Source: Certhia americana (taxonomy: Eukaryota; Chordata; Aves; Passeriformes; Certhiidae). Taken from it: a DNA stretch of 64,000 nt. Positions 24,593 to 37,772 of the stretch are shown here, in pieces. The DNA is taken from the NCBI GenBank assembly GCA_018697195.1, contig CM031857.1, forward strand, positions 57,913,635 to 57,977,634, in the 5' to 3' direction. The position numbers and the translations under genes are program-made. The notes beneath the pieces are model-generated. The model saw only the letters and a list, made by a program, of their open reading frames with translations. It was not told the origin of the DNA and searched no databases. Each line of letters starts with the position of its first letter. The first letter of the stretch is position 1.

Positions 24593-26474
24593 CCTGCCAA
24601 GGGCTAGATGTACTGAACATTTGGGAAGTAATGGAGCCTACAAATCACTGGGTGCCTAGAATCCCACTCAGGCCACAAGAGGATAGCATGTGTGACTTCA
24701 ATTCAGTTTTTATTATGTGTTGTAAGCTTTTGACTGTTCTGATATGTGTTGACATTGATGTGTCAAGACTGGGCTCTGACAGGGTGTCTGACCTGATTGA
24801 GATCAACAGTTCTCTGTTATGACAGAAAAAAAAAAAAAAAGTAAAATAGCAACACTATTGTTTGACTTTCTTTAATTGACCACAGTCATTATGTGTGCCA
24901 TATAGAAACAAATCACGAGGGCTGTCCTAGGTAAGAGGAGAGGGTGTAAGAACACATTGCCAAAGTGTTCCATGATGTTTGAGCCATACACTGAGATGTG
25001 CCCTTTGTGCTGATGTACTTCTGATTATTCACTTCCTCACTATTTCAGACTCAAAAAGAAATCACCAAGAGACTTGGCTAAGTGTTGAAGATGTTGCACT
25101 GATAGTTCTGAAGTTTTTTATAAAAGGATCAGTATACTGTGTCTTAGGACTACACTTCTCTAACATTATCAATGTTAGTGATCAGCTAAGTGAGAATACG
25201 GTATGATTTAACTGCTCAGGGATTTTTTCCTTCATTTAAAAAAAACCAAACCCAATATTTTGTCCTGTAAAAGTGATGGGAGATAACAGTAACAGTGTTT
25301 TCATGGCCACTTGTTATTCTAAACAAAGAAAAAGAGGATCAATGAGGCTATATCGACCCAAAGGACTTTTGAATTTTTAATTACAGATCTTTAGGTATAG
25401 GATGCCCAGTCATAAATAAAAAGATAAGACCCTTCCAGAAAATGCCGCCATATCTTTTGAGCAACATCTGAAAACAATACTGTTTCTTGTTAGGTGTCAA
25501 AGTTCTGCCAAGTCAAATGAAATATAACAGAGTAGCTAACATCTGAACCAAGTGAGTGCATGAGAAGATGCCTGTGCATGGAGAGTCACAGAAGCATTTT
25601 AATGTAGACAGCTGAACCTGCAGGATGAAAGCCAGCATGAATTTAAGAAGTCTTTTTCCTCTGAATATCTAAAGCCAAGCACATAATTTCTGAAACTACA
25701 GAAATACTCCAAAAAATATGTTTGTTTTTATAAAATAGCACATATGTAAACCAATTTTTAAAGGTTCTCTCAGTAACATTAACCTGTGCTACCACTTAGA
25801 AGGAAACTTTCAGGTATTATTTATCTCACTGGAATCTCTAAATCTTTTCAACTACTTAAAATTGAACCAATATTTATAGCTCTCTTTTTGAATACAGACA
25901 AGTAGCTCATTCTAACACATAGAAAGGAAAGCAATAATTCACAGATTAAATAAACCCCTTTAATGTTGCAGATGCCTTTGATCCTGACATAACATAATGC
26001 TCTCTGAAGCAACAGAAGTGTCATGTGAAGTACTTATTTATGTTTCCATGGACTGGAGAAGTTACAAAGTCCTGGGATTAAATTATTTCCTAACACTGAC
26101 TCTATCTTTTGAAAAAAGTATGACAAACTGAAGTATATTTTACCATTGTGGTACTATAGTACATTTTTTCAGTGGCAAAAATTTCCAGTAGTGGCTATTT
26201 AATGGACAGAAAAGAATTTCCTCATCTTATCTAGACAAACCTCTCCCCAAACAATATTTTTGATATGGTGTAATACCCAATATTTTCTGGAACTACACAA
26301 GTGAATGAGCTACTACTCAACTTCTTTGTGTCAGTTCTCTCTACTAACTTGAGAACTTTTATGCAATATTTAGCCTGGATTTCCTTAGTCTAAAGTTCCT
26401 AGTTCTGCCTTTTTGCCCCTTACAATAACACATCTCCACCTGCTTTGGCAATTACATCTCTTCTGTACTTGTAC
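24593..26474. other. Non-genic stretch
   Basis: No supported gene. Short poly(A) at about 24826-24840. Frames at 24580-24822 and 24979-25206 (+) show no domain. Confidence 0.5.
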
Positions 26475-26524
26475 ATAGGCAGTGTAACATATCTTTGCAA
26501 TAGGCAGTGTAACATATCTTTGCA
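26475..26524. repeat. Exact 25-bp tandem duplication
   Basis: Two perfect head-to-tail copies of a 25-bp unit starting ATAGGCAGTGTAAC (26475-26499 and 26500-26524). The lack of divergence suggests a recent slippage duplication. Confidence 0.95.
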
Positions 26525-26689
26525 ATGCATAATTAAGGACAATAGGTTAAATTAAAATTCTAAAATTGAAACAAAAGAAAATTACATTGATAAGAAAAAG
26601 ATCACATTATAATTTTTCCATTGATTTGTCATGGTGTCTTTAATTCTTCAATTTTTCTGTTTTCTTGTTCTCGTCCTGTCACTAAGAGT

Positions 26690-27160
26690 CTGTGTCTGAC
26701 ATCTTTCCTCCCACCAATCTGGTATTTATGCAAAAGATATTTAAAAGGTGATTAGACGTGATCCTGCAGTAATAGCAGCCATGTCCCTTAGGCACTTGTG
26801 TGTACATCTCATTGGGGCCCATGGAATTGTGTATATCCAGTATTCTTAAATGCTTCTTAATAGAATCCTCCTCCAGGCAAGGCAAACCCTTCTTACTCTA
26901 GATTTTCCCACTAGTCAGAGGAACATGGGATTGAGGAGAGCAAATTTTACTAGTAAGGACCAGAGAGAAGAAGGTATGGACTACTCCGGCTGTTTCACAT
27001 GACTTTTCACCAGGCCCTCTCTTTGCTTCAGCAGCCTGCATATTCGCCAGTCTATCTTTTGCTGCTGCTCTATCTGTAGACATCTCATGCCGTTCAAAAC
27101 ACTTATCAGACTCAGGATTTAGTATAAGGTGGGGTTTGGCTTTCCTAATCACATTCCTGG
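26690..27160 (-). mobile_element. Old CR1 ORF2 fragment (linker and N-terminal RT)
   Basis: On the minus strand, frames read IRKAKPHLILNPESD, then VHTFFSLVLTSKICSPQS, then KKHLRILDIHNSMGPNEMY. These match, in order, the CR1-type ORF2 landmarks RKAKAQLELNLA, LNAFFASVFTSK and HLxxLDIHKSMGPDEMHPR between endonuclease and reverse transcriptase. Stops and shifts are numerous, so the copy is older than the other CR1s here. No 3' UTR is attached. Confidence 0.75.
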
Positions 27161-27560
27161 AGTCTCAGACAGTGTATCTCTATTGTCTCTTGGTCACCTC
27201 TTCTTGCTTCCTTTTGCAGTATACTTTCTATATTTCACTTTTTTTGGAACTTGATGTCCCCCTGTGAATTTATCCTTCCACTTTTAATTTATTGACAAAG
27301 CTTCCGGCTCCTCACCTCCTATCAGGTACTTATCCCATCTTAAGTTTGCGGTCAAAAGTAATTCCTAAATCATTTTCCCAGAAAAATGTAATGTTGTTGA
27401 TCCTGTATAAGTCTTGAGTTTGTATTTGCCCTTTTTCAGCTTTTTCCCACTGTTTCTCCCAAGGTAATTTTGTAAAGGTAATTCTGAACTCTTGAATCCT
27501 GACCTTCAACATTATTCTGGATTCTCTCAGCATCGGGCTGTCATCCATCAACTAAGTCAT
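27161..27560 (-). mobile_element. Possible 5' continuation of the CR1 fragment (endonuclease end)
   Basis: The minus-strand frame 27551-27330 reads PMLRESRIMLKVRIQEFRI and then TKLPWEKQWEKA. This resembles the ILR...SRIQTLDFRRA...IPWE region at the end of the CR1 endonuclease, which belongs 5' of the 26.7-27.16 kb piece. The order is right, but the similarity is weak and by eye only. Confidence 0.35.
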
Positions 27561-30317
27561 TGATTAAATATTGGAGTGAAACTGGGCGCAGGATGAAATA
27601 TCAACCTCCTTCCATTTTGACAGGGAACAACTGATAACTAAAAGAGGACTGTGGTTTTCAGCGGTTTTACATATCTTAGAGGAATGTATTTGCAAAAATG
27701 CATATACTAATATATTAATGTGAAACAGAGCAAAAACTAAGCCATAGCCTCACATTTAAATGTAAATATCTAGCAGCAACAAAGGGATAAATTTCTGTGA
27801 AAAAAGAAGACAAAGTAAAAAATAAGGTAAGTAGTGATTTCTAAAAATTTATTAATAATACTCTAATTGTGTCTCAAAATACTTTATACAGTACTTGAGA
27901 TATTAGACTTAAATAAAATTATGGAACTGGGTTTTAATAACACATTGCAATTTTCTAGAAAAAAAGAAAGTCAAAATCCAGCGTTTGCTCCTATAAAATT
28001 CTGAGGTCTAAATCTGTATAGTGTTTTGCAAAAGTCTAGAAAATAGAATTCTGTTTTGTGTTTTGTAATGGTGTTAAGGTGAAATGCCACAGAATGGAAA
28101 ATGTAATAGCGTTTCAGGTCACATTGTCTCTGTATCCTTCTCCTCATTATACAAAGATAATGACTGAGCAGAATTTAATAGAAAAGTAGTTTTCCTGTGA
28201 AAGGATATGGCTGAAAAGTCAATTTATACTATGTAATGTAATGGTAGTTTAAACAGTATTTTAATTTAGTTTAGTCCTTAGCTTGTAACTTAGCAAGAGA
28301 TTCAGTTGAAACAACAGATGCTGGAGGTTTAAAGTTAAGATTTATCTCATCTAACTTTAGCCATCTCAAAGGCAGTTGTCTAATTGGAGTGAATTATTTA
28401 GGTGCTCTCTGGTGTAAGCAGAAAGTGAGAAGAATCTTTACTCCTTCCTAAAATAAATAGGATTAATCTAACTTTATTAGAGTTACTTATTTCTTTCAAT
28501 TGACTAGTGATGGAATCTCTATGCTCTATTTGGGGCAGTGTAGTGGACTAAATCTTATATTGTACAGAGGAAGGGTAGACTTTGAGAATAAGAATGAACT
28601 GTTCTCACTTTACAAAAGGAGAATCCACCTTGAGTAATACAGGAAAAACTCCAAGTTTGAATATGAATCTTTTAGTAAAGCCTATGAATCTTAAAAGGAC
28701 GGTATTTTATTTTAACAGATCTTGCCTTTTATTTCTCTTTAATAACTGAAATTACACTTCAGGGTGTGTCTTCAGGACCGTGTCTTTCATTGAGATACCT
28801 CAAAAGACATATTTATTCTAAAGAATTTACCATCTCACATATAATGAAACAAAAAAGTATTTCTGGCCATACCTCTAAATCAGTAAAATGAAGCTAAAAT
28901 ACTAGAGAGGCAGAGGATTATGAATATATCTTCTGTTATATAAGTTCTTCAGGACTTTATTTTCTGTAGCAATTATATTGCCTAAAAACAGTAATCATGC
29001 CATTTACAAATACAGTTGCATTTCAAAACAACCTTTATCTTGACCAGGCTTAAGCTAACAGGAAGAAAAAAAATTGTGGGAGGAAAATGTATAAGAATAG
29101 CTATACCTAAGTTTTCACCTCCTTCTTAATAAAAACCAATACACTTAGAGAACTCAGCCATTATGTAATATGGCATATGAAATATAATTAGGTAATAGTC
29201 CTTGCAATGTCCTTGAAATCTTTCCTCATCCCTTCTGGAAAGTTAGATGGCAGCTTGACATTTAGTTCAAGTATTTACTTGTGGCACATTGGAAAGTCTT
29301 GAGGAAAAAATTATACTTAATAGGTAGCTCCTGCTAAAAGTGAATTGCAGTGCATTGCTGCCGATAATATGGATCTATTTATCCAGTACTTGGTTAGGAG
29401 CAGAAAGGGGGAGAAGGATTGTCTTCCAGAAACAAAGCTGCTGAGATGGAGAGAATTCAAAAGGTCAGTAAGGCATCAGGGGAAGTAATTGTAAGACAGA
29501 AAACCAAACTAAACAAACAGAAAGATAGCTACTGCAAGTAAGCCCAGACCTGCCAGACGCTTATTTAAAAACAAGAAAAAAATAAATGTATCCAAAAGAA
29601 AAGTTTCTAGCTGGGACTCATGGCATATTTCTTTTGTTAAACTGAAAGATTATTAAAAAAAATTTTGTGTATGACGAATGTTGACAAATAAATGCAAGGT
29701 TGCCGCATTTCATGTGGACCAACCAAGACAATACAATGAGATACAGATTTCACCAGTGTACTGAATTAAACAGCTGTTTCCTCTATAGTATGGTTGAGAC
29801 TAAAAAATAAAGGTCTTAAATCATGACTGTAGTGGGGAATAAATCCTAATGCTTTTAGTCTTCCCTGACTTTATTTTTTAGTCTCCTTTCTAGTCTCTCT
29901 CTGTTCAAATTCCTATTTTACCTTGTTATGATTCTAAAATTTTCTCTCTTTTTTCCTCAACTTGTAATTCAGCTTCACCCTTTTTCCTACTCCTTTTCTG
30001 ATTTCTGACACAGCCTTGCCTCCCATCTTTCTCTCCCATCACTGATATGTTCTTTTTTTCTCCTTGTTACCTGCAAACCCTAGTTTTATCTGTGTTTGAC
30101 TGTTTCCTTTCAGTGGGTTCTGTTTCTGAATCATGCTCCTCAGTTCCTGGATGCTCCTTTGGCCACCTACCTCTTCTCTCCTCATACCTTCTCCCCTTCT
30201 TCTACCTCTACTTGATTTCTTCTCCCCTGCAACACATTTCTTTCTTGCTAGACTCCAAAAGAGGGAGCAGTGAAATCACAGGGACAGTCCCTGGTCATAG
30301 CCTCTGCTGAGACATGT
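27561..30317. other. Non-genic AT-rich stretch
   Basis: No supported gene. Pyrimidine-rich on the plus strand at 29.9-30.25 kb, which makes artificial charged frames on the minus strand. Confidence 0.5.
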
Positions 30318-30345
30318 GGTTTCAGGGAAGACCAACCCTGAAACC
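30318..30345. repeat. Perfect 10-bp inverted repeat
   Basis: GGTTTCAGGG (30318-30327), an 8-nt loop, then CCCTGAAACC (30336-30345). It is GC-richer than the AT hairpins near 2.9 kb. No transcription unit is evident around it. Confidence 0.8.
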
Positions 30346-33300
30346 CTTTATCAGAGAGATCACGTTTGGGTCCTGAGGAGATGCAACATCTGCAGCAGCT
30401 CAGAGAGCACAGCCCTCATGGAGCAGGCAGAGGGCATCCTGTCTGACCTTGCTGCACACAGCCGAACAGCTTAGACCTTGGCCACATTAAAAATAAATTT
30501 CCGTGCCCACAGTTAGCAGCCTTCCCCAAATTAGTACCATTGTCTTGCCCATCTTAGATGTCTCAAGTGTCCTCTTAGAACAGAGAGGTACATAAAACTG
30601 TAAAGGTATGTGGAGTTGGAGAACATCCCACTCACTGAACCATATGCTTAAGGACTCTTCAGTATAAAGGAAATAAATGAAAACTACAACAAAGACTGGA
30701 ATCCTTCAGCCATCAGTTCATTAAGTGCTCAAAGACAGCATTTAAGAGGGTCAATCAGAACTTGTAAGTGATAAGAAGGAAAAACCAAGACTAACTTTAC
30801 TATTACAAGATACTAAAGTGGGATAATTTATAATAATTGTATGGGTTGACAGGCCAACAGTGGAGAAAGGAAAGGATCAGAATAGACTGGCAAGAAAAAA
30901 CCACGGGAAAATGGACAGGAGAGGGATAAAGGGCTGAAGTGCCCTTCATAATAACAGATACAGGAGTCAGGACTGGAGAGGCAAGGATGTATGTATATAT
31001 GTATGTATGTGTGAGAAGCCAACGTGTCAGCAACGGAAAGACCTGTGTGCATTCATTTTTTCCCATAAATGCAATCTTTTGCCCGTATGTGTGCATGTGC
31101 CATTTGATAGCCCATTTTAAGCTTCACTAGGAGGCAAATAGCAGGAGACTTGCACCAGGAAAGATTCATGATCTGAACTAGTAGTTAGGAAAGGGGCTCA
31201 AGGGATATTAGGTAAAGTTAGAGACCACCCTAAAACATGAGGAGTCTGTGATTGTGGGTGAATGTGTGAGAATGAAGCTAACAGAGGCAGATGCTGTAGT
31301 TGAGTACCTGGATTCGGCTTCTGGAAACACTTGGGAACCATGTGACAGACATGAGGGAGGTTGACTGTCCTGAAGGAGCTGTGCTGCCAGATAGAGGAGT
31401 TTAGGGGAAAAGTGAGCAGGCATAGCAGGATTTGCAAAGGTGAAGGGGAGATGGGATTATCTCTGAGACTCCACAGCTTGAAGTGCCAAAGCTCTTATCT
31501 GCAATAGAGAAGCGAGCAGTGTCCAACCCCACTATCACAGTAAGGGAAGCCTCTAGAGACAGGGAAGACTGGCTCTCATAATTTTAAGAGTAATGTTCTT
31601 GCCCCACCCAAGGGCTTACATCTGTGAAATAGGTTTACCACCCTCAAAGGTAAAGGGAATGCTGGCATACCTATGAGCAAATGACCTGGCTCACTTAGCT
31701 CTAAACTTTTCAAGACTACCAGGAAGAAATGGCAACTCACCATAAGAGGTGACTTCCTGCGGCAGGGGACACACATAGATGATTACCAGCCCAAGCAGTC
31801 ATGAAGTCTGGAAGGTTTGCTGCTGCAGGAGGTCAGGACCTGGGATGTTGTGGAGTGTGTTACTTGTCTGAGTTTTGGAAGTGGATTTGGTAGTGGACTT
31901 GGAATTAGAGCAACATGGATGTTGCAAAGGGCAGTGTTTTTTTGTTTACCTGGTCATACTGCCTCTGTATGTGTCTGTGGGCTACACTCAGCACTGCTGC
32001 TGCCTGAACCTGCAAACAGCAACAGCAGCAGCCACCTGCTGCATGAGAGTGGGATGGAGGGACTCCCAAGTTCCCCAAGTGCACCCAGCTGGGCATCTGT
32101 ACCCAGGAAAGAAGAATTCAGAAGTCTGTTACATCTGTCTGGCCTAGTAACATGCTTTCCAAAAGCTTTGTTGCTAAAAGCTCACACCTTATATGACTTC
32201 ATAGAAGGGGGAAAAAAACCCTCTAATAATATTTAGGCTTTGTCAAAATCCCAGAGTAACACAATTCACTTTAAACAGTTTATATTAAACAAAGTTAGAA
32301 GCAGTGAAGAGGAGAGAGTATGACAGCTTTATTTTTTCCTGGTTATAATGTCATTAATTGTTGCAGAATGCAAAATGCATTAATTGTTCTTCTGATTCAA
32401 CAGAGACTATTGCACTCTTTTATACTTCTTATGGTAACACAGCTTTAAGATACTAAATGAATGATGATTTGAAGATTACATACACACAGGGTCACAGTAA
32501 AAAAAGACCTCAGATAACTTCAATAAGCAATTCTTAGTACTTGACAAGCAAGTGAATCATCTCATGGAGGATTTTTTTTTTTATGAAGCCTGTAACTAGA
32601 TTTCCAGAACATGAAATCAATGCTTCTGCTAAGTAAAGGGATCTCTAATTACTGTTTTTTATGTTGACAAGGCAAATTATTTCTGAGGGAAAAAAAGCTA
32701 GATTAATTCTATTTCTGGAGGGAATAATGAGTTGCTATGTGGTGGCTTCTGTCTGGTGTTCATTGTCTTTCGTATCAAGTGGATGGCAGGTAGATTGATA
32801 ATTTGATCCCATCAAGAAGCAAGAAAACCCGAGCAACATCACCCCATCCAGTGAATGAAACAAGTAGATAGGCAGAAGAGACAGGTGAGAGAGAAAATAA
32901 GACCAGTCTTTTGCAGGATTATGGCTGTCAGAATTTAAAATCAGTTTTGTACAATAAGCCTAAGGCTGACTTTCAGGTCGAGGAGCTGCACCATGTGTAC
33001 AGTGCTATGAAGCACGTCACTTCCACACAGTTTTACTACTTGCACTACTTTTATGTTGAATTAATAACCTCCCTCTCATCATAAACTTTTGAGGATAAAT
33101 TGCACAGATAAGACTTGCTTAATTTCTTTCAAATGAGAGGTGTTATCTTCTAATCTTTTCTGCTGGCACAAATACATACCAGGAATTCTGACCCTCTTTT
33201 GGATTCTGTGCTTTGCTTACCTGCTGGGCCCTACTGTTGACAAGCTTGCTGAAATTACATTTTCTTTGGTTGGTAAAGTAATGTGTTGCTTATATCAGGG

Positions 33301-36300
33301 CTGTGACTGAAGCCTAGCACATCAGAGAAGCATGGGAGTGCTGTGAAGTAATCATAGATAAAAACAGGACATATTTGTAAACAGGTTGTGTGAGCCTGTT
33401 GGTTTTCATTCACCTGTGGAGAGAGAATGAATGCCTTATAAATAAAGCCAAAGGGGAAGATGTTAAACATCCTGCATTTGCTCCATAAATATATGCATTT
33501 AAAAATGAATTTGCATTTTTTTGTGTTTAGCTCTATATTATTACATCAAGATCACTTTCTGCAGTACCCTGCAAGACAAATGAAGTGTACCACCAGAAAT
33601 GAAGGTAGTCTCTAAAACATAATATATTTTTTTCATCAGTAAGGTCCATGGTGATTTTTCAGCATACGTATGTACGTGTGTGCCAGACAAATACTGTTGG
33701 TTTGTTTCAAGTGAAATGAAAAGTCATTGTGTTCTCTTATCCACATCTTCCATTCCCAGTCTGCACATCTTATATCAGGAAAACAAGACTGTCATATCTG
33801 AGAGACAGAGATTCCCTAAACTATTTTCTGCCCTTTGATGCAAGGTGTGTGAAGGCCCTGCTCCAGAACACCCAGCAGGAAACCCGAAACTCAGTTCTGA
33901 GTATGTTTCCTGCATGGTTCATAAACTGGTGTGATATGATAAATACAGACCATCTCATTCTGTCATCTGGATGTAGGTGAAATATCTGCAAAATTCTGTT
34001 ATTTGACTGGAATTCATAATTTTTCTGAGATTACAGAGATTTCCATGGCCTTTTGTGTCTTTATCTGTTTGTTCTTCTTCTCTCCTGTCCCCCTCCATTC
34101 TATACACTTTCATATTTCCTGGGATATATGGAAGGGAATTCACAACTTCATAATCTTTCTATGGGCTATTTTTACTTCTAGTCAGGAAAGGAAAAAAGAG
34201 AAGATTTCCCCTCAGTGTTTATTTGTAGGGGCCAAGGATACTGGCTGCAGCAGCTTCATTTTCCAGTATTTTCCTTATCATGGCTTTAGGAGATGGGTTC
34301 AATCATTCATCATTGGATGAATCCAATTTTTGGATTTCCCTTTGGTCAGATTAAAAAGTTTTGGCCTTCCTTTATTCACACAAGCCTCCCACTGTTTTCT
34401 CATATGTGAAGTTCTCTGAGCTGTCATCTAGGCATAAGGAAGGAAGACAAAGCTTTCCCTAAAATTATTTTAAAAGTATGTCTGTAATAAACTTCACATA
34501 ATCATTTTGAATCCTAAAGGAAAATTAGTTTTGGCTATTCCTTTTAGTAATGTATAAAAATTGTCGATGTAGCAGAGGGTTCATCTTCACAAAATAAATG
34601 ATCATAGTGGCTTCTTTATAAATGCTTATTGCTTTATATTACAGGAGAACCTCTTCTGAGATAACATGTTACATGAAAAACCTTTTGTGATTTTAGCTTT
34701 AAACATTTAAATGCCAGCCTTCATGAAAAGTGTTTTCGTAAAAGCTGAAAAAGGCAACAGACCATTCAATGAAGTGACATCAAATGGAACTCTTTCCAGA
34801 AAGGATAAAAAGTATATCTTAAATGTTAAAATAAAAGAAATTAAATTGGTTCTAGTTTAAAAGTTTAGCGCTTTTATTTCCAAGTTGTCAAATAAATTTA
34901 TATATTACTTTCTACCACCCAGGCTCATAGCTTATTTACAATTATCAGTTATGCCTGCATACTGATGAAGGGGTGAGTAAATACCTCTTTCCTTAAATTA
35001 TTATTCTGATACAAGTGGATTTCCACAACAAAAAAAAAAGTTTGGTGAGTGTTAAAAGACATTGGCTATTCTCAGATACTACACATTAGACCAAACCTAA
35101 CTGATTACAATGTTCTCTGTCCCAGAAATAAAATTCCACTATTAAATATACCATGCTTCTGGGTTAATGCTTATGTCATGGTCCTTGGCAGGCTGTAAAT
35201 GGACTGGCTTTCAAGCTAGAAATTAGAGATGGAATTGAGACTGGGTTTGCTTCTCAGGAGGCATACTTCCTTTCAGAAGGGAATAGACAAGCAACCACTT
35301 GGCCACTGGCTATGTAAATCTATAAAAAACCCAACATCTTTAGGGCCAGTTTTGCCAGGCTTGTCCCTTCTCATTTACACGTGACATAGGAGGAAACGCA
35401 TTTTAATACAAAAATAGGCGAGTCCACCTCTTTGCAACATCATAGAATTTGTCAGTGTTAAATCCCATGTTTGAAAATGAACTAGAAGCTTCATAAATGA
35501 AAACTCCTTGACATTTGCATGTGCATTTGCTGTGATAACCAGTTATGGGAGCAAGGAGGTTGAAACATCTTTTGCAGTGGCTGTGTCTGCCTGGCTGAGA
35601 TGATGTTACAGCATGTGAGCCTCAGAGCAGGATGCTGAGGGGATGTTACATGCAATCTCTATCACCAGAAATCAGTTAGGAGTGTCAGGACAGAGTCTGC
35701 ACACTCAAATAATGCAAGTGAGAGGTATTGGGACGGTTAAGACACCAGTTCACAAAAGGGGAAACTAATCATCATCATTTAGGGCAAGTGCCCTACAGTA
35801 ATTGCAGCAAACTGTGTTTTTGCAACCTGCTTTCATAGAACATCCTCTCTCTTATTTCTTCAAAATCATGCAGAAATTTTTGAAATCTCTCTACTTTTTA
35901 AAGAACTGTTCCTAGTCCAGTTCTATTTAGGGTATTGTGCTGTGAAGTGCAAAATGTGCATTTGTTTTGGATATCTTTGTCGTCTTAGTCTCTGATCTTA
36001 AGACAATCTTGTTTGTTCACTATATATACCTATATACAAGAAAAGCAAAAGAAAAGTCTTGATGTCTTACAGTCACAGAAAATGCTCCTTCCTGAAAGAA
36101 CTTCTCTCATTCCCGCAACTAGAGAAAAACCCATGGTAGTTCAGATCCAATTTGTAATTCTATTTCATTGGTTAGTTTCATTGATGTATTGATTGACAAT
36201 GTACAATTAGGAAGATCAATGAAGATTTTTGTAGATGTCAAAGCATCTGTGCATGATGCATCTTCTTTCTCTCTCTGGGGATCCGGGATAAATAGCAAAG

Positions 36301-37427
36301 CTGACACCTCAAACCCTCCCATAATATATCTGCTTCCATTGTATTATCAACAAGAGATCTAGTGTCTGCCTTTTTTGAATGCAGACAGTGCAGACACATG
36401 GTTTTGTGGACTTCCTCAACTGTCAGTGGTGACTGAAAACATCTCAATAGAGTATTCAGCTGTGACCTACTGAACACAGCTATCTCAGGAGGTGATGAAT
36501 CCCCACACCTGTGTGCACTACTTCACTGCCATTTGGGGTAGCTTAGATAACAGACTGGAAGTTTGACTTTTCAATGCTTGCAGTTAAGTGACATGAATCC
36601 CATCCAAAGTGAATCATGAAGTCTTGATGAACTAAAGGAGAATGCTTCCACCAGCATTTCCTTGTTAATTCTTCCACCACTTTCAGAATCATTCCTTGCT
36701 TAATGAAAGAGCACATTGTACTATATTTAGAATTTGAGGCCCTGTATGAGAAAGCCTTTTCTTTGGCCCTAAGTCTGTAACTGCATTTTATGGTAGTTAG
36801 TCCTAATTTTGCCTGCCTATATCAGTTATGGTCATAATAAGATATTTAACAGCAGCTGTTTAAAATTTTCATAAATATCACAAATGCCAACCACTCCTTA
36901 AAAACAAAAACAGACCCAAAAGATATATAATAAAAATATTTGTAATGTTTTAAAAAAGAAAAGCAGTGCTTTAACCTCTAAATGGTGGCTGTCAGGAAAT
37001 TGCTTTAGAAAATACAGTAATTCAATAAGAAAAAAAAAGTAGGAAAAACATTAATAGAAAAAGAAAAAGATACACAAATTGTAAAATTACAAGATATATG
37101 AGAAGTCTTAATATCTTTTCCCAGGATTAAAAAAAAAAATAAATTGTCCAAGTCCTATAAAACCTTTAAGTCCTTTACAGTAATAAAAAAATCCCTAGAA
37201 TTTCAAAATATTTTTCCTACTGAAAATTAATAAATCACATTATGAAAACAGACCAGTCATGTGCAGTGTATATTGTTTAGTGAGAATAGGCTTGTCTCAC
37301 TTATGATTATGTACAAAAATAGCTTGCTAATACCATCTCTGTATGTACATTACTGGCGCAATTAAGAGAACGGATTACAAGAATACAGAGAATCCATTTA
37401 TTTATTTATTTTCCCCATTAGGAATCC
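30346..37427. other. 7 kb without recognised genes
   Basis: Contains an (ATGT)n microsatellite at 30987-31013 and a GC-richer patch at 30.35-32.15 kb with overlapping open frames on both strands (the longest is 139 codons, 31817-32236 plus). None has a recognised domain. The frame at 31817 is low in coding character. No CR1 or LTR recognised. Confidence 0.45.
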
Positions 37428-37432
37428 AGATG

Positions 37433-37767
37433 TGATGTTTTCCCCTTTCCCTCCACTCCCCCACAAGCTGCTAGCTCAGATTTCAGGGGATTTTGGAGAG
37501 GGGATCTTCAGGATAGGGAGAAGAGATTCAAAAGAGGCCCCTTACCTCAGGATGTATACCAAAGCTTTATTCTCAATGAAGGGATCCCAGGAGGCAAAGA
37601 GAGAGGAGCATGAAGGAACAGGGGTTTTTATCCCTTTTGGGGTCGGGGTCAGATTACCTGGCTGAAAGCCATAGGTCAGAGTCAAGGGGCAGGTAAATCA
37701 GGCCAGGTTACAGTCTCGGGGGGGAGGGGTTTTTGAGGAGAGGCCATTCCCTAAAAGGAATGCAACA
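37433..37767 (-). mobile_element. Solo LTR of an endogenous retrovirus, 335 bp, with target duplication
   Basis: The interval is bounded by TG (plus-strand start TGATGTTTTCCCC) and CA (end AATGCAACA). It is flanked by identical AGATG pentamers at 37428-37432 and 37768-37772, a 5-bp target-site duplication. Read on the minus strand it runs TGTTGCATTCC..., then a TATA-like GGGATAAAAACC (about 37634-37625), then AATAAA (37571-37566), then ends ...AAACATCA. This is the U3-R-U5 order. The 5-bp duplication fits class III (ERVL-like) or some class II elements. No internal gag/pol/env is adjacent, so it is a solo LTR left by recombination. Confidence 0.7.
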
Positions 37768-37772
37768 AGATG

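Noticed and set aside
30047..30260. Minus-strand Arg/Glu-rich frame with a GCAG/GTAACA donor
   Set aside because: The composition follows from a C/T-rich plus strand. The phase does not match neighbours and there is no independent support.
31817..32236. 139-codon plus-strand open frame, the longest in the window
   Set aside because: No recognisable domain. It overlaps open frames on both strands in a GC-richer patch and has no convincing splice borders or start context.
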